64,000 nucleotides of DNA, from the NCBI GenBank assembly GCA_014204635.1, contig JACHLS010000019.1, positions 1,023 through 65,022 of the forward strand. Direction: 5' to 3'. This document shows positions 52,505-62,250 of the stretch, piece by piece. A model generated the notes under the pieces. The model saw only the letters and a list, made by a program, of their open reading frames with translations. It did not search any database and was not told the DNA's origin. Both the position numbers and the translations under genes were made by a program. Positions within the stretch are counted from its first letter, which is position 1; each line of letters starts with the position of its first letter. The DNA is from Sporosarcina luteola (GTDB taxonomy: Bacteria; Bacillota; Bacilli; Bacillales_A; Planococcaceae).

Positions 52505-54902
52505 TATCCTTCTCCCCTTTCTTCGCTTTCAATTTAATTAAAGAGAAGACACCGATGCCTGCAATAAAAAGGACGACTACCTCTAGCATCGTATCAAAGG
52601 CCCGGAAATCCCCTAATATCGTATTGACAATATTCTTGCCGCCCGCCAAACGGTAAGCATCTTCAAAATAAAAGGAAATCGACGTAAACAGTTTATCCCC
52701 CTGCACCATCAGTGCGAGGATAGTTACAATTGAGCCAACCGCTACAGCGATGAAGCCATTGACCAGCTTCGTCGTTCTTTTCGTGTCCTCCCGCTTCCAT
52801 TCCGGCAAGAAATAAAAGCACAAAAGAAATAATACAGTCGTCACCGTTTCCACAACTATTTGAGTCAATGCCAAATCGGGTGCCCGCAGCACAACAAATA
52901 AGATGGCGATGGAATATCCTAGCACCCCATTCAGCAAAATGGCCGTTTTCCTGGATTTCGCAAACAAAATGGAGAGACCTGCGAGCATCATGACCGCAAT
53001 GATGATATATTCGTTGACTGTCACAGCCGCATCCTTAGACAGGTCAATTTCCAAGTTTCCGATCCAGAAGAGTCCACCCACCGCCACTGCAATGAAAAAG
53101 GCAAAGATGTATACGAAATAATCACGAAGGTACCCCGTCATATAACGGGTTGTCAGCAAGTTGGACCCATTCTCAGTTTTCAGCAATACAAAATTATAAA
53201 GAGCATCCAAGTTCCACCGCAGCGGTCCGATCGCATACACTCTTTTCCACCGCTTGAATGATACATACATCAAGCTTCCAGCCACAATGACACCCACTGT
53301 CATGAGCAACTGAGGATTCACGCCATGCCATGCGGAAATATGTGGAACCAGTCCTTCCAGGCCCTGATGCATTGGAAATACGGCTGCCATGGCTGGCGTC
53401 AGCAAAAACCTTCCAACCAGGTTGGGAAAGATAAAGATACCGACCACTAAAAACGACAGCACGAATGGTGCGATTAGCATGCCGACCGGCGGTTCATGTG
53501 CCTCTTTGTCGACTCGATCCGATTGCGGCATGCCAAGAAACGTTTTAAACACGATAATCATGGAGTAGATGAATGTAAAAACACTGGCAACCCATGCTAC
53601 AACAGGAATGAGGACACGAATCGCTCCATTTGAGATCAGATCTAATTGACTTAACTGTACGACCGCTTCAAAAAACATTTCCTTGCTCAAGAAGCCATTA
53701 AAGGGCGGCAATCCCGCCATGGAGAAGCTGCCGATCAACGCGACGGTAAATGTCAAAGGCATGAATGACATTAAACCGCCTAAGCGCCGGATGTCCCGAG
53801 TCCCCAATTCATGGTCGACAATGCCAACGACCATGAAGAGCGCCCCTTTGAACGTGGAGTGGTTGATGAGATGGAATAGTCCTGCAAAAGTAGCGGCAGT
53901 GAATATCAAAAGATTAGATTCATTACTGTTTGAGACGGCCATGGATCCAATACCAAGCAAACTCATGATGAGGCCTAATTGACTGATGGTAGAATAGGCG
54001 AGCAGCGCTTTTAAATCCGTTTGACGGACAGCATTAAATGAACCCCAAAACAGAGTGAATATTCCAACGCATGTGATCGAATAAAACCATACTGCTTCCC
54101 CGCCGAATATTGGCGTAAAGCGTGCTACGAGATAAATCCCCGCTTTGACCATTGTCGCGGAGTGCAAATAAGCACTGACAGGTGTAGGTGCTTCCATCGC
54201 GTCTGGCAGCCAGATATGAAACGGAAACTGCGCGGATTTCGTAAAAGCTCCCAGGAGAATTAAAATCATCGCCATGTAAAATAATGGATCCGATGTATCC
54301 AGACTTCCCATTTCGCCCACCATCTCACGAAGACTGAACGTTCCCGTCAGCGTATGCAGCATAAGGAAACCCGCCAGCATCGCTACTCCGCCCGACACGG
54401 TAATGAGCATCGATTTTTTTGCCCCATACCTCGACTGCTTCCGATGGTACCAGAATGCGATCAATAAAAAGGATGAAATACTGGTCAGTTCCCAAAATAC
54501 ATAGAGGACCATGACATTATCGGAGAAGACGACACCGAGCATCGCCCCCATGAACATGAGCAAATACACATAAAAGCGCCCGAGTGCTTCCCGTTCGGAC
54601 AAATAATATATGGAGTAAAGGATGACCAGACTTCCGACCCCCGTAATGAGCAGGCCGAAAATCATGCTCAGTCCATCCAGGTTCGTCGTGAAGTTGATTC
54701 CGAATGAATCAATCCATTGAACCGTATATGTATAATGGGCGCCGCCGGCTACCGAAGGCACAAAACTGGCTAATAGAATGAATAATAGAAGGGGGACGAG
54801 TAATACAAACCAGCCGATATGCTTGCTCTGAACCCGTTTATAAAGAAACGGTACAAAGAAAGCCATGAAGAAGGGAAAGATAATTGCTAAAATGACAATC
54901 AA
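52491..54902 (-). CDS. mrpA: MrpA, Na+/H+ antiporter subunit A
   Basis: 803 aa from TTG at 54902 (GGAGG ten bases upstream), close to the B. subtilis length; the frame extends 32 codons up without a ribosome site and with non-membrane sequence. NuoL-like N-terminal part with FWELTSISSFLLIAFWYH, HIWLPDAMEAPTPVSAYLHS and INHSTFKGALFM; NuoJ-like C-terminal part with LRAPDLALTQIVVETVTTVL. First gene of mrpABCDEFG, exchanging cytoplasmic Na+ for H+ at high pH or salt. Confidence 0.95.
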   Translation of the reverse strand: MIVILAIIFPFFMAFFVPFLYKRVQSKHIGWFVLLVPLLLFILLASFVPSVAGGAHYTYTVQWIDSFGINFTTNLDGLSMIFGLLITGVGSLVILYSIYYLSEREALGRFYVYLLMFMGAMLGVVFSDNVMVLYVFWELTSISSFLLIAFWYHRKQSRYGAKKSMLITVSGGVAMLAGFLMLHTLTGTFSLREMVGEMGSLDTSDPLFYMAMILILLGAFTKSAQFPFHIWLPDAMEAPTPVSAYLHSATMVKAGIYLVARFTPIFGGEAVWFYSITCVGIFTLFWGSFNAVRQTDLKALLAYSTISQLGLIMSLLGIGSMAVSNSNESNLLIFTAATFAGLFHLINHSTFKGALFMVVGIVDHELGTRDIRRLGGLMSFMPLTFTVALIGSFSMAGLPPFNGFLSKEMFFEAVVQLSQLDLISNGAIRVLIPVVAWVASVFTFIYSMIIVFKTFLGMPQSDRVDKEAHEPPVGMLIAPFVLSFLVVGIFIFPNLVGRFLLTPAMAAVFPMHQGLEGLVPHISAWHGVNPQLLMTVGVIVAGSLMYVSFKRWKRVYAIGPLRWNLDALYNFVLLKTENGSNLLTTRYMTGYLRDYFVYIFAFFIAVAVGGLFWIGNLEIDLSKDAAVTVNEYIIIAVMMLAGLSILFAKSRKTAILLNGVLGYSIAILFVVLRAPDLALTQIVVETVTTVLFLLCFYFLPEWKREDTKRTTKLVNGFIAVAVGSIVTILALMVQGDKLFTSISFYFEDAYRLAGGKNIVNTILGDFRAFDTMLEVVVLFIAGIGVFSLIKLKAKKGEKDIGNQ

Positions 54903-55215
54903 AATAGAGAGACCTCCAATACACAATTTGGTCAGACTATAGATGGTAGAACGTGATTTTACCAGAGAAGGAATGAGCCCAATCCATCCATTCGGCAAAA
55001 GGACATTTTTCCCGGAATGCAGCGTTTGAAATGGCTAGAGGGGAAAAGATTCAAGATAGCGGAATGAAAATGGAGAGTCCACTTGACTCTTCCCACCGCT
55101 ACGCGGATAATAGGTAGCCAAAGGCAACATTTAGAAGAGGAAACCAAACGGGTACTAGGTTAATTATACATGACTCGCAAAACGCGTGCATAAAAAGCGA
55201 CCTATCAGTTTCAAC
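54903..55215. other. Divergent region between mrpA and the USP gene
   Basis: About 310 bp upstream of mrpA. It should hold the mrp promoter; a TATAGT near 54937 (minus) has no good -35. The 32-codon extension of the mrpA frame is probably untranslated leader. Confidence 0.4.
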
Positions 55216-55244
55216 TTGCGTAAGATTGACCTATCGGCTATAAT
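55216..55244 (+). promoter_or_regulatory. Sigma-A promoter of the KdpD-like USP gene
   Basis: -35 TTGCGT (55216-55221), 17-bp spacer, -10 TATAAT (55239-55244), about 60 bp before the start. Confidence 0.68.
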
Positions 55245-55305
55245 AGTTTGGTTTTCATGTACTACCATACGTTTTATATAACATGATCAAGAGGTGAAAA
55301 CTTTC

Positions 55306-55980
55306 ATGGGCAAAGTAAAAGGCCGTATGGACGAGAGCATTCTCGTATGTGTCTACTACGGTCCGAACGGTGAACGTCTCATCCGACGTGGGCATAAGAT
55401 GGCAAGCATCATGGACTGTCCCTTATATATTTTAACTGTTGATCCGCTCCCGCTCGATGATTTCGATGCAGAAAAATCGCAGTACATCGATAGATGGCGA
55501 CAACTTGCCGAAGAATTGGAAGTGGAGGACTTCATTATTCGCGATAATGAAAGGCGTCCTACCGCCAAAGTCATTAAAGAAATTGCACACCAACATAACA
55601 TTACGCAAATCATCATAGGGCAAACTGCGCAGAGCAGATGGGAAGAAATCACAAAGGGCTCTTTCATGAACGTGCTCTTGCGTGAAATTACGTTTGTTGA
55701 TTTCCATGTCGTTTCCGTTGCGCGATATATTAAAGATGAAAGCGAGGGGCTATTTGAAAAGGGCGTACGCGCATATCTTGTAGAAGATGGTGCTGGGTAC
55801 CGGATCATGTTCACCCTCTCAAAGGATGCAAGATTCGAAGGAATCTTCTTTAAAGAAATCGGCACCGACTTCAACAATGGTATATTCAAGTTCATGCATA
55901 ACAATAACATGTGTCAGGTACCAATCGTAGATGACGCCGTCACTGACCCGTCAATGATCAGCTGTAAAATTCAATTATAA
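55306..55980 (+). CDS. Stand-alone universal-stress domain protein like the KdpD N-terminal region
   Basis: 224 aa from ATG at 55306 (GAGGTG nine bases upstream). Residues about 10-130 match the USP-like domain of KdpD (ESILVCVYYGPNGERLIRRG; TQIIIGQTAQSRWEEITKGS; NVLLREITFVDFHVVS). About 90 further residues (VRAYLVEDGAGYRIMFTL onward) are not recognised. No histidine kinase follows. Beside mrp, so a role in cation homeostasis is tempting but inferred. Confidence 0.75.
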   Translation: MGKVKGRMDESILVCVYYGPNGERLIRRGHKMASIMDCPLYILTVDPLPLDDFDAEKSQYIDRWRQLAEELEVEDFIIRDNERRPTAKVIKEIAHQHNITQIIIGQTAQSRWEEITKGSFMNVLLREITFVDFHVVSVARYIKDESEGLFEKGVRAYLVEDGAGYRIMFTLSKDARFEGIFFKEIGTDFNNGIFKFMHNNNMCQVPIVDDAVTDPSMISCKIQL

Positions 55981-55994
55981 ATACACATACACGC

Positions 55995-56033
55995 AATGGC
56001 GGACGGCCCCTCTTGGGTCATCCGCCATTTCTA
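55995..56033 (+). terminator. Terminator of the USP gene
   Basis: Stem AATGGCGGA / TCCGCCATT followed by TCTATTCT, 15 bp after the stop. Confidence 0.82.
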
Positions 56034-56043
56034 TTCTATATGC

Positions 56044-56955
56044 TCATTCTTCTCCTACAATTTTCACTTCCATCTCCAGATCTACATCAAACCGGGCTTT
56101 TACTTCCTTTTTGACCATTTCAATCGTCTTGATGTAATCCGTGGCGGTTGCATTGTCTTTATTAATGATGAAGCCGGCATGTTTTGTTGAAACTTCAGCA
56201 CCGCCAACCCCTTTTCCCTGCAAGCCGCTGTCCTGTATCAGCTTGCCGGCAAAATAACCGGGCGGCCGTTTAAAAACACTGCCTGCCGAAGGATATTCCA
56301 ACGGCTGTTTGGATTCTCGCTGATATGTCAAATCTGCCATTTTCGCATCGATCGCTTCCTTATCCCCGACTTCCAATTCAAAGTCTGCGGAAAGAACATA
56401 ATAGCCTTTGTCTGAAATGACGCTATGACGATAGCCGAGATCCAATTCCTCTTTTGACAAGACAAAGATCTTACCTGTTTGATCCATGACAGTCGCACGG
56501 ACGATAATATCTTTAATTTCTCCGCCATAGGCACCAGCATTCATCGCCATAGCACCACCGACAGACCCAGGAATGCCGCATGCAAATTCCAGCCCAGTCA
56601 ACTCGGCTTCCGCCGCTTTTCTGGAGACATCGATAATATGAGCTCCCGCTTCTGCATGCACCGAAGTTCCTTCGATCCGTATTGCATCCAATTTGGCCAT
56701 ATGGAGAACAATCCCTCTTACCCCGCCATCACGGACAACCATATTGGATCCATTTCCTAGCAACAAAATGGGTAGACGATTACGGTCAGCATATGTAACA
56801 GCAAATTCCATTTCTTCGATAGTCCCTGGAATCACGAGCAGATCTGCTGCGCCTCCCAGTTTTGTTTTCGTATATTTGCACAACGGTTCATCCATTAGAA
56901 CGTTCCCTTGCTTAATTTCTTTTTTCAGCTCATCAAACCATTGATGTTTTGTCAT
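56044..56955 (-). CDS. murB: UDP-N-acetylenolpyruvoylglucosamine reductase
   Basis: 303 aa, type IIb MurB. FAD-binding motifs PILLLGNGSNMVVRDGG and GLEFACGIPGSVGGAMAMNAGAYGG (split here: GIPGSVGGAMAMNAG); catalytic serine in PSAGSVFKRP; C-terminal EVSTKHAGFIIN. Reduces UDP-GlcNAc-enolpyruvate to UDP-MurNAc. Monocistronic here, away from the usual division cluster. Confidence 0.96.
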   Translation of the reverse strand: MTKHQWFDELKKEIKQGNVLMDEPLCKYTKTKLGGAADLLVIPGTIEEMEFAVTYADRNRLPILLLGNGSNMVVRDGGVRGIVLHMAKLDAIRIEGTSVHAEAGAHIIDVSRKAAEAELTGLEFACGIPGSVGGAMAMNAGAYGGEIKDIIVRATVMDQTGKIFVLSKEELDLGYRHSVISDKGYYVLSADFELEVGDKEAIDAKMADLTYQRESKQPLEYPSAGSVFKRPPGYFAGKLIQDSGLQGKGVGGAEVSTKHAGFIINKDNATATDYIKTIEMVKKEVKARFDVDLEMEVKIVGEE

Positions 56956-57239
56956 CTTCCCACAGTCCTTTCCAAGTTAGGTGAGCGAACCATCCGGGTC
57001 AACTTCAAACTTATATCTCAATCGGGCTGCACCTGCGGAAATAGAACCGCTTGGATGATAGGCCCTTCCAACATATAAGTATGCGTGCAATCAACACTTT
57101 TGACAAGGAATTATTCCTTCATCGCCGACCAATATCTTGATTTCAACATATTCTTCTGCAGGATGATCCCCCCATTTTCAACTCCCTAACTTGGTCATTG
57201 CCCAGTGACATGCAAAAGACAAGGAGCTCCATCCATTCA
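56956..57239. other. Intergenic region between murB and the DsbA-like gene
   Basis: About 280 bp without a convincing gene. A stem GCTCCAT/ATGGAGC overlapping the end of the next gene could be a weak terminator on the minus strand (no good T-tract). Confidence 0.4.
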
Positions 57240-57950
57240 TCAAATGGAGCAGTTGTCGTCCTTGCAAACCCCTTCCTCCTCATCATCTCCCAGCACTTGG
57301 AATGATGGCTGCATGCCTTCTTCCTGTGCCGCTTTACGGACCGCCTCCTCAAAAACAGCGGCGGGTTGGGCGCCGGAAATCGCATATTTTCTATTGATGA
57401 CAAAAAACGGAACTCCCTGGATACCGAGCTGGCCTGCTTCTGCAATATCCCGATTCACATCATCTCTGAATTCGTCCGTATCTAATGTCTGCAGGACACG
57501 GCTGTTTGAAATGCCCGCTTCCTCTGCAATCCCAATCAATACGTCCTTCTTCCCGATCGCTTCAGCATCTATAAAGTGAGCCTGCATAAGACGTTCTGTC
57601 ACTTCTGCAGCTTTCCCTTCCTGCTTTGCAAGCTTCGCAAGCCGGTGTGCATTGAATGTATTGGACACTTTCATCTCTTTCGAGTTATAAAGGAGCCCAA
57701 CTGTTTTTGCCTGCTCTGCCACATTTTCAACCATCCGTTCCGCCTCTTGCTGGCTGACGCCATATTTTTTTGCAAGACCCTCCACCATTGATTGATCGGA
57801 ATCCTCCGGTGTGTTTGGATCGAGCTGGAACGCCTTGAATTCAACTTCTGCTTGGTCCGCCAAGCGGGTTGATCGGAGAGCTTCTTCCAAGCGCCGTTTG
57901 CCGATATAGCAAAACGGGCAAACATAATCAGACCATACTTCTATTTTCAT
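57240..57950 (-). CDS. DsbA-family (FrnE-like) thiol oxidoreductase
   Basis: 236 aa, cytoplasmic (no signal peptide). Thioredoxin-fold active site CPFC in WSDYVCPFCYIGKRRLEEAL; cis-proline region GVPFFVINRKYAISGAQP; helical insert between. FrnE-type proteins act in oxidative stress and polyketide pathways. The tail carries two extra cysteines (KDDNCSI). Confidence 0.9.
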   Translation of the reverse strand: MKIEVWSDYVCPFCYIGKRRLEEALRSTRLADQAEVEFKAFQLDPNTPEDSDQSMVEGLAKKYGVSQQEAERMVENVAEQAKTVGLLYNSKEMKVSNTFNAHRLAKLAKQEGKAAEVTERLMQAHFIDAEAIGKKDVLIGIAEEAGISNSRVLQTLDTDEFRDDVNRDIAEAGQLGIQGVPFFVINRKYAISGAQPAAVFEEAVRKAAQEEGMQPSFQVLGDDEEEGVCKDDNCSI

Positions 57951-58124
57951 ACTGTCAGCACCTTTCCAATATCCGCCATTGTGTGATCATCTCTCCTCAT
58001 TGCAGTTTTCATATGCCAAATGGGAGACATGAGACGGAATTTGATGTAAGTCAATTTTAGAATCAATTGAATCTGGCAACAATGTATATGCCTAGTCTAT
58101 TTAAATTGAGAAACATTTGGAGGT

Positions 58125-59507
58125 TTGACAATGATCAATTCATTATGGTTGGATACCGCCTATCCCCGCGACTCCTATCCTGCCGTCACAGACGATCTGA
58201 CATGCGATGTTTGCATTGTTGGCGGTGGGTTAAGCGGTTTAGCGACAGCCTATTTTTTAGCGAAAGAAGGAAAAGACGTTATTCTTGTTGAAAAAGAGAT
58301 GATTTTGGAAGGGGCAACAGGCAATTCGACAGGCAAATTGACGGTTCAACACGATCTCGTCTACGCCAGCCTCATCAAACAATTTGGCCGGGATAATGCG
58401 AGAATTTATTATGAAGTGAATGAGGAAGCTGTGCGGTTTGGGCAATCCATTTCGGAAGGTGACGAATACAGAACTTCTGATGCCGTTTTATTTTCCCAGA
58501 CAAAACTGGGGACAGAGCAATTGCAGGAAGAGATGAAGGCATACGAAGAAATCGGCATACCAGGTGAACTGGGATGGAATTCTGAGTTGCCTATTCCCGT
58601 AGAGTCCACGCTGACAATCAAAGGACAAGGACAGCTTCACCCTGTCCGTTTCGGTCAACATTTAGCCAAGCTCGCCGTCAAGGCCGGCGCTCGGATTTTT
58701 GAACACTCAGACATCAGAGCGATGGATTTGAAGAAGAGGCTGCTGTTCACGCAATCCGGTCATCATATCGAGTTCAATCAGCTCGTCTTATGCACCCACT
58801 ACCCAATTGAAGCGATCCGTGGACTGCAAGTATTGAAACTCATTGTCGACCGTTCCTATATTGTAGCAGGCAAAGCCGATATGCCGCTTACCGGCCAATA
58901 TATCTCTGTTGATAACCCAAAACGATCCGTCCGAACGGCAGCCATCGACGGAAAGACCTATTTCATGCTGGCCGGCCAAGGACATCAAGCCGGGATGGAA
59001 AAAGACACGCAGGTGCATTACAACATCCTGTCCTCCGATTTGCGGAACACGTTTCATCTGGATAACTTGACGAATGCATGGTCCGCTCAAGATCCGTCCA
59101 CCCCGGACTTAGTTCCCTATGCAGGTCCAATTGACTCCAGCATGCCGTATGTCTATTTGAACACCGGCTTCCGGAAATGGGGCATGTCGAACTCCATCGT
59201 TTCTGCCCGGATAGTGGCGGATCATATTGTCGGAAGGGAAAACAAGGCGGCTTCCCTCTACGCCCCAAACCGGACGGAATTCGGTTCCTTTCTCGTACAG
59301 GCGTTGCGGAATACCGGTTTAGTACTGAAGGAATTTACAGGCGGTCATCTTACAAGGACCGCTTCGCCCATCTGCACGCATATGGGATGCCGAACGCGCT
59401 GGAATGAAGCCGATGAAACATGGGATTGCCCGTGTCACGGGTCCCGCTTTCGCAAAGACGGTTCCGTACTGGAAGGCCCTGCGACAAAACCGCTGGACTT
59501 GGATTAA
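58125..59507 (+). CDS. FAD-dependent oxidoreductase with C-terminal Rieske domain (YhfW-like)
   Basis: 460 aa. N-terminal FAD site CDVCIVGGGLSGLATAYFLA (about 28-47), DAO-type fold, and a C-terminal Rieske [2Fe-2S] site CTHMGC with CPCHGSRF. Similar to B. subtilis YhfW, but the protein stops soon after the second Rieske box (ATKPLDLD), so it lacks the last tens of residues of some family members. GGAGG precedes ATG. Substrate unknown. Confidence 0.88.
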   Translation: MTMINSLWLDTAYPRDSYPAVTDDLTCDVCIVGGGLSGLATAYFLAKEGKDVILVEKEMILEGATGNSTGKLTVQHDLVYASLIKQFGRDNARIYYEVNEEAVRFGQSISEGDEYRTSDAVLFSQTKLGTEQLQEEMKAYEEIGIPGELGWNSELPIPVESTLTIKGQGQLHPVRFGQHLAKLAVKAGARIFEHSDIRAMDLKKRLLFTQSGHHIEFNQLVLCTHYPIEAIRGLQVLKLIVDRSYIVAGKADMPLTGQYISVDNPKRSVRTAAIDGKTYFMLAGQGHQAGMEKDTQVHYNILSSDLRNTFHLDNLTNAWSAQDPSTPDLVPYAGPIDSSMPYVYLNTGFRKWGMSNSIVSARIVADHIVGRENKAASLYAPNRTEFGSFLVQALRNTGLVLKEFTGGHLTRTASPICTHMGCRTRWNEADETWDCPCHGSRFRKDGSVLEGPATKPLDLD

Positions 59508-59530
59508 CACAACTCGAACTGAAATAACAG

Positions 59531-59572
59531 ATACCCCTTTTCGCTATCATCATGGTGTAAAGGGGTATTTTT
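59531..59572 (+). terminator. Terminator of the Rieske oxidoreductase gene
   Basis: Stem ATACCCCTTT / AAAGGGGTAT followed by TTTTC. Confidence 0.9.
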
Positions 59573-60021
59573 CTGCAAAAAAAAGAATGTAAGCATGCGG
59601 AACATTCCCAAGCGGCCGTTACCCTTTCATTACTGATCGCCCCTGCTCCATCATCGCGGATGCCAATAGCTGCAACAGCCATCAGAGTTTCTTGTCACAT
59701 CCTCAAATACTTTGTACACCCTCTGCAAATGAATCTTGTCAAATAACGAACAGAGATGGCAATATGCCTCCTTTTGCAATCCGTTCTACTCCTTTTAGAA
59801 ATAATCCATGTATCGTCTTTATGTTCAGCAGGGATTGCTAAACTACTTTATTGATTTATCAAAAGGGGTATTACAATCATTTATAGTATTAACAAGAGAA
59901 AAATAAAACGACTACAAAACTTGTATTCGTATACAACGACCATTTTATAAGAAATATGCTTACTCTTCATACATAGAGGAATATCTATTTAGACCATCTA
60001 ACCTTGAGAGGGGATTTATAT
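59573..60021. other. AT-rich intergenic region
   Basis: About 450 bp with no gene I can support. A GGGTAT at 59867-59872 has a poor sigma-B -35 (TTTATT) and lies 150 bp from the next gene, so it is not called. AT content rises toward the next gene. Confidence 0.4.
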
Positions 60022-60501
60022 ATGAGAAGGAAAGGATTTCACATTTCAGGATCGGTTGTTATTTTTTTTGCCTTGGCTATTTATTGGTGGATATCAAGGC
60101 CCCTTGACGAAGCATTTTACGTACCAGAAGACTTTGAGGGCTGTGCTAGCATTGTGTACGATATTCAAGGTGTGTCCGCTCTTGAAGTAAAGAATCATAC
60201 GATTCAATATCATCTTGATAAAGACGGCATCCTATTGACATCTTCACCTGCTGATTTTGGTTGGGAAGGTCAAACGTCTTCCGGATTTCATACAACTGAA
60301 TACTATTACGTAAATAAAAACGGTAAAGCTTCAGAAATACCAATAGAACATATCGGCCAAGGTACTTTAGGGGAATACAGCGAAAATGGAAGAGTGCGAT
60401 TAACTCGGTATGCTGTGCCAATTGGAAATAAAGAAATGTCATGCGAGGATGAATACTACAACTTAGATAAGTTGGTTGATGAAAAATTAAATAAAAAATA
60501 A
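60022..60501 (+). CDS. Hypothetical membrane-anchored protein (DUF6843-like)
   Basis: 159-160 aa from ATG at 60022 (GAGAGGGG upstream). One N-terminal helix (SGSVVIFFALAIYWWIS), then an extracellular part with FYVPEDFEGCASIVYD, ILLTSSPADFGW and EYYYVNKNG. The layout fits DUF6843 proteins of Bacillus; that match is from memory. Noticeably more AT-rich than its neighbours, so possibly acquired. Confidence 0.7.
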   Translation: MRRKGFHISGSVVIFFALAIYWWISRPLDEAFYVPEDFEGCASIVYDIQGVSALEVKNHTIQYHLDKDGILLTSSPADFGWEGQTSSGFHTTEYYYVNKNGKASEIPIEHIGQGTLGEYSENGRVRLTRYAVPIGNKEMSCEDEYYNLDKLVDEKLNKK

Positions 60502-60637
60502 TCTATGGTTGTTTTATGAACAGACAAAACCCCTTTACTAATTGGAAGGTGACGAACGTGATTGACTTTAAAGTTTTGAATATGGCACACGAAAGGTATT
60601 TACGGCACGTAGCAGATTGCTGATCTGTGTTCACATC

Positions 60638-60676
60638 AAAAAAGGAAGAGCAGCCTGGGCCACTCCTCCTTTTTTT
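60638..60676. terminator. Terminator of ppaC
   Basis: AAAAAAGGA-GAG arm pairs with CTC-TCCTTTTTT; T-tracts on both strands. Directly at the ppaC stop. Confidence 0.78.
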
Positions 60677-61602
60677 CATTTCAACGCTTCGGTTAAGATT
60701 GGAACGATTTGTTTTTTTCTTGAGACGACACCTTTCAGCGTCGCGCAATTGTTATCCAGACCAACTTGGAATGCCGCGCATGCGCGTTCGGCAGCCGTTC
60801 CTAATGCCAAGACGACTGAATCATTATTCAGGATGTCTGTCACAACGAAGAAGAACAGATCCAATTCCTTTTCCTCGATGATGCTGTTCAACAACACTTC
60901 CAGTTCTTCCTGGCGGCTTAGCACATCCGCCACATCGACCGCATTCACCTGTGCGATTTCAACTTTTTTATCGCCTATCGTGAACTCTTTCGCATCCAGC
61001 GTGATAAGCTCTTCAAGGGATTTTCCGCTCAAGTCCGCTCCTGCTTTCAACATTTCAAGCCCATATACTGCCGCATCCACTTCAGCGATTGCAGCCAGTT
61101 CATCCGCCGCCGCGCGATCCTCTGCTGTAAAAGTCGGTGACTTGAACAGCAACGAATCGGAAATAATCGCTGATAACATCAGACCCGCAATATTCTTTGG
61201 AATCTCAATACCATGTTCTTTGTACAGTTTATTTAAGATGGTCGCCGTACATCCAACCGGCTCCGCGCGGTAAAAAAGCGGATCACTCGTTTGGAAGTTG
61301 GCGATCCGGTGATGGTCGATCACTTCGATCACTTGCACCTCATCTATGTCGTCGACGCTCTGTTGCTTCTCGTTATGATCGACGAGGATCACCTGCGATG
61401 CATCCGGTTTCGCCTTGTCAATTAAACGCGGTGCTTCAAACCCGAATTGCGCAAGCGCATACGCCGTTTCTCCTGAAATCGATCCAAGACGCACTGCTTC
61501 TGCGTCCACTCCCAGTTGTTGTTTCAAATATGCATAGCTGATTGCTGCTGTAATAGAATCCGTATCAGGATTTTTATGCCCGAATACTAGTACTTTTCCC
61601 AT
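60676..61602 (-). CDS. ppaC: Manganese-dependent inorganic pyrophosphatase (family II)
   Basis: 308 aa from ATG at 61602 (GGAGGGA seven bases upstream). DHH-family metal motifs: FGHKNPDTDS, ILVDHNE, EVIDHHRIAN; C-terminal DHHA2 domain with RKKQIVP (SRKKQ substrate motif). Hydrolyses pyrophosphate. Same length as Bacillus PpaC. Confidence 0.96.
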   Translation of the reverse strand: MGKVLVFGHKNPDTDSITAAISYAYLKQQLGVDAEAVRLGSISGETAYALAQFGFEAPRLIDKAKPDASQVILVDHNEKQQSVDDIDEVQVIEVIDHHRIANFQTSDPLFYRAEPVGCTATILNKLYKEHGIEIPKNIAGLMLSAIISDSLLFKSPTFTAEDRAAADELAAIAEVDAAVYGLEMLKAGADLSGKSLEELITLDAKEFTIGDKKVEIAQVNAVDVADVLSRQEELEVLLNSIIEEKELDLFFFVVTDILNNDSVVLALGTAAERACAAFQVGLDNNCATLKGVVSRKKQIVPILTEALK

Positions 61603-61642
61603 GCCTGTCCCTCCTGCAAATATCATTTCAATTTCTAGTTTA

Positions 61643-62086
61643 TCATAAAGGCCGACTGAACAAAATTGCGGCTATTTCATCCCGGTTGACGACAAAATCA
61701 GCAACCGTATAGTTGTCCAATACAGCCAAATAAGCAAACAGTGCTTCTTGCAATACACCCTTTAAACGACAAGCCGGTGCAAGCGCGCATCGATTCGACT
61801 CGGAATTGAAGCATTCGACTAAGTAAAAGTCGTCCTCGGTCTTCCGGACAAGCTCACCAATATTGATGTCCTTCGGGTCCACTTTCAGCCGAATGCCGCC
61901 TCCCCGGCCGCGAATCGTCTCAACCAGTCCCATCTTTCCAAGTTCATGAACAACCTTCGTCAAATGGTTTTTGGATATTTGATAGCTATCGGAAATCTCT
62001 TGGATTGTCGATAACTCCCCCTCTTCTTTTGCCCCTAAATAAATGAGAACACGCAATGAAAAATCTGTATACATCGTTAAACGCAT
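61643..62086 (-). CDS. nsrR: NsrR, Rrf2-family nitric-oxide-sensing repressor
   Basis: 147 aa from ATG at 62086 (upstream codons belong to the leader). Winged HTH MRLTMYTDFSLRVLIYLG, ISKNHLTKVVHELG; three cysteines in ECFNSESNRCALAPACRLKG bind the Fe-S cluster. Divergent from hmp, its standard target. Confidence 0.93.
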   Translation of the reverse strand: MRLTMYTDFSLRVLIYLGAKEEGELSTIQEISDSYQISKNHLTKVVHELGKMGLVETIRGRGGGIRLKVDPKDINIGELVRKTEDDFYLVECFNSESNRCALAPACRLKGVLQEALFAYLAVLDNYTVADFVVNRDEIAAILFSRPL

Positions 62087-62174
62087 AATCTCACCGCACT
62101 TTCTCACACTATTATAGCGACTGTGGCATTTCCGTGAAAGAAATGTGTACAAAATCGTACAACCAATTTAAACA

Positions 62175-62189
62175 TATATTTTATATATA
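62175..62189. promoter_or_regulatory. Putative NsrR operator
   Basis: ATATAT-TTT-ATATAT dyad between nsrR and hmp, AT-rich as known NsrR sites are. It lies about 60 bp before the hmp start. Confidence 0.55.
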
Positions 62190-62250
62190 GCTTTAATGCA
62201 ACTTCAGGTTTATAGTGAAATTATTAAAAACAAGAAAGGTAGTGCTTCAC

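Noticed and set aside
59350..59682. 110-aa minus-strand ORF over the Rieske gene end
   Set aside because: Antisense shadow of a clear coding region; reads through the terminator.
59852..59872. Sigma-B-like GGGTAT upstream of the gene at 60022
   Set aside because: The -35 position reads TTTATT and the distance to the gene is about 150 bp.
60559..60624. 21-codon ORF with AAGGTGA before a GTG
   Set aside because: Too short and without recognisable features; no terminator of its own.
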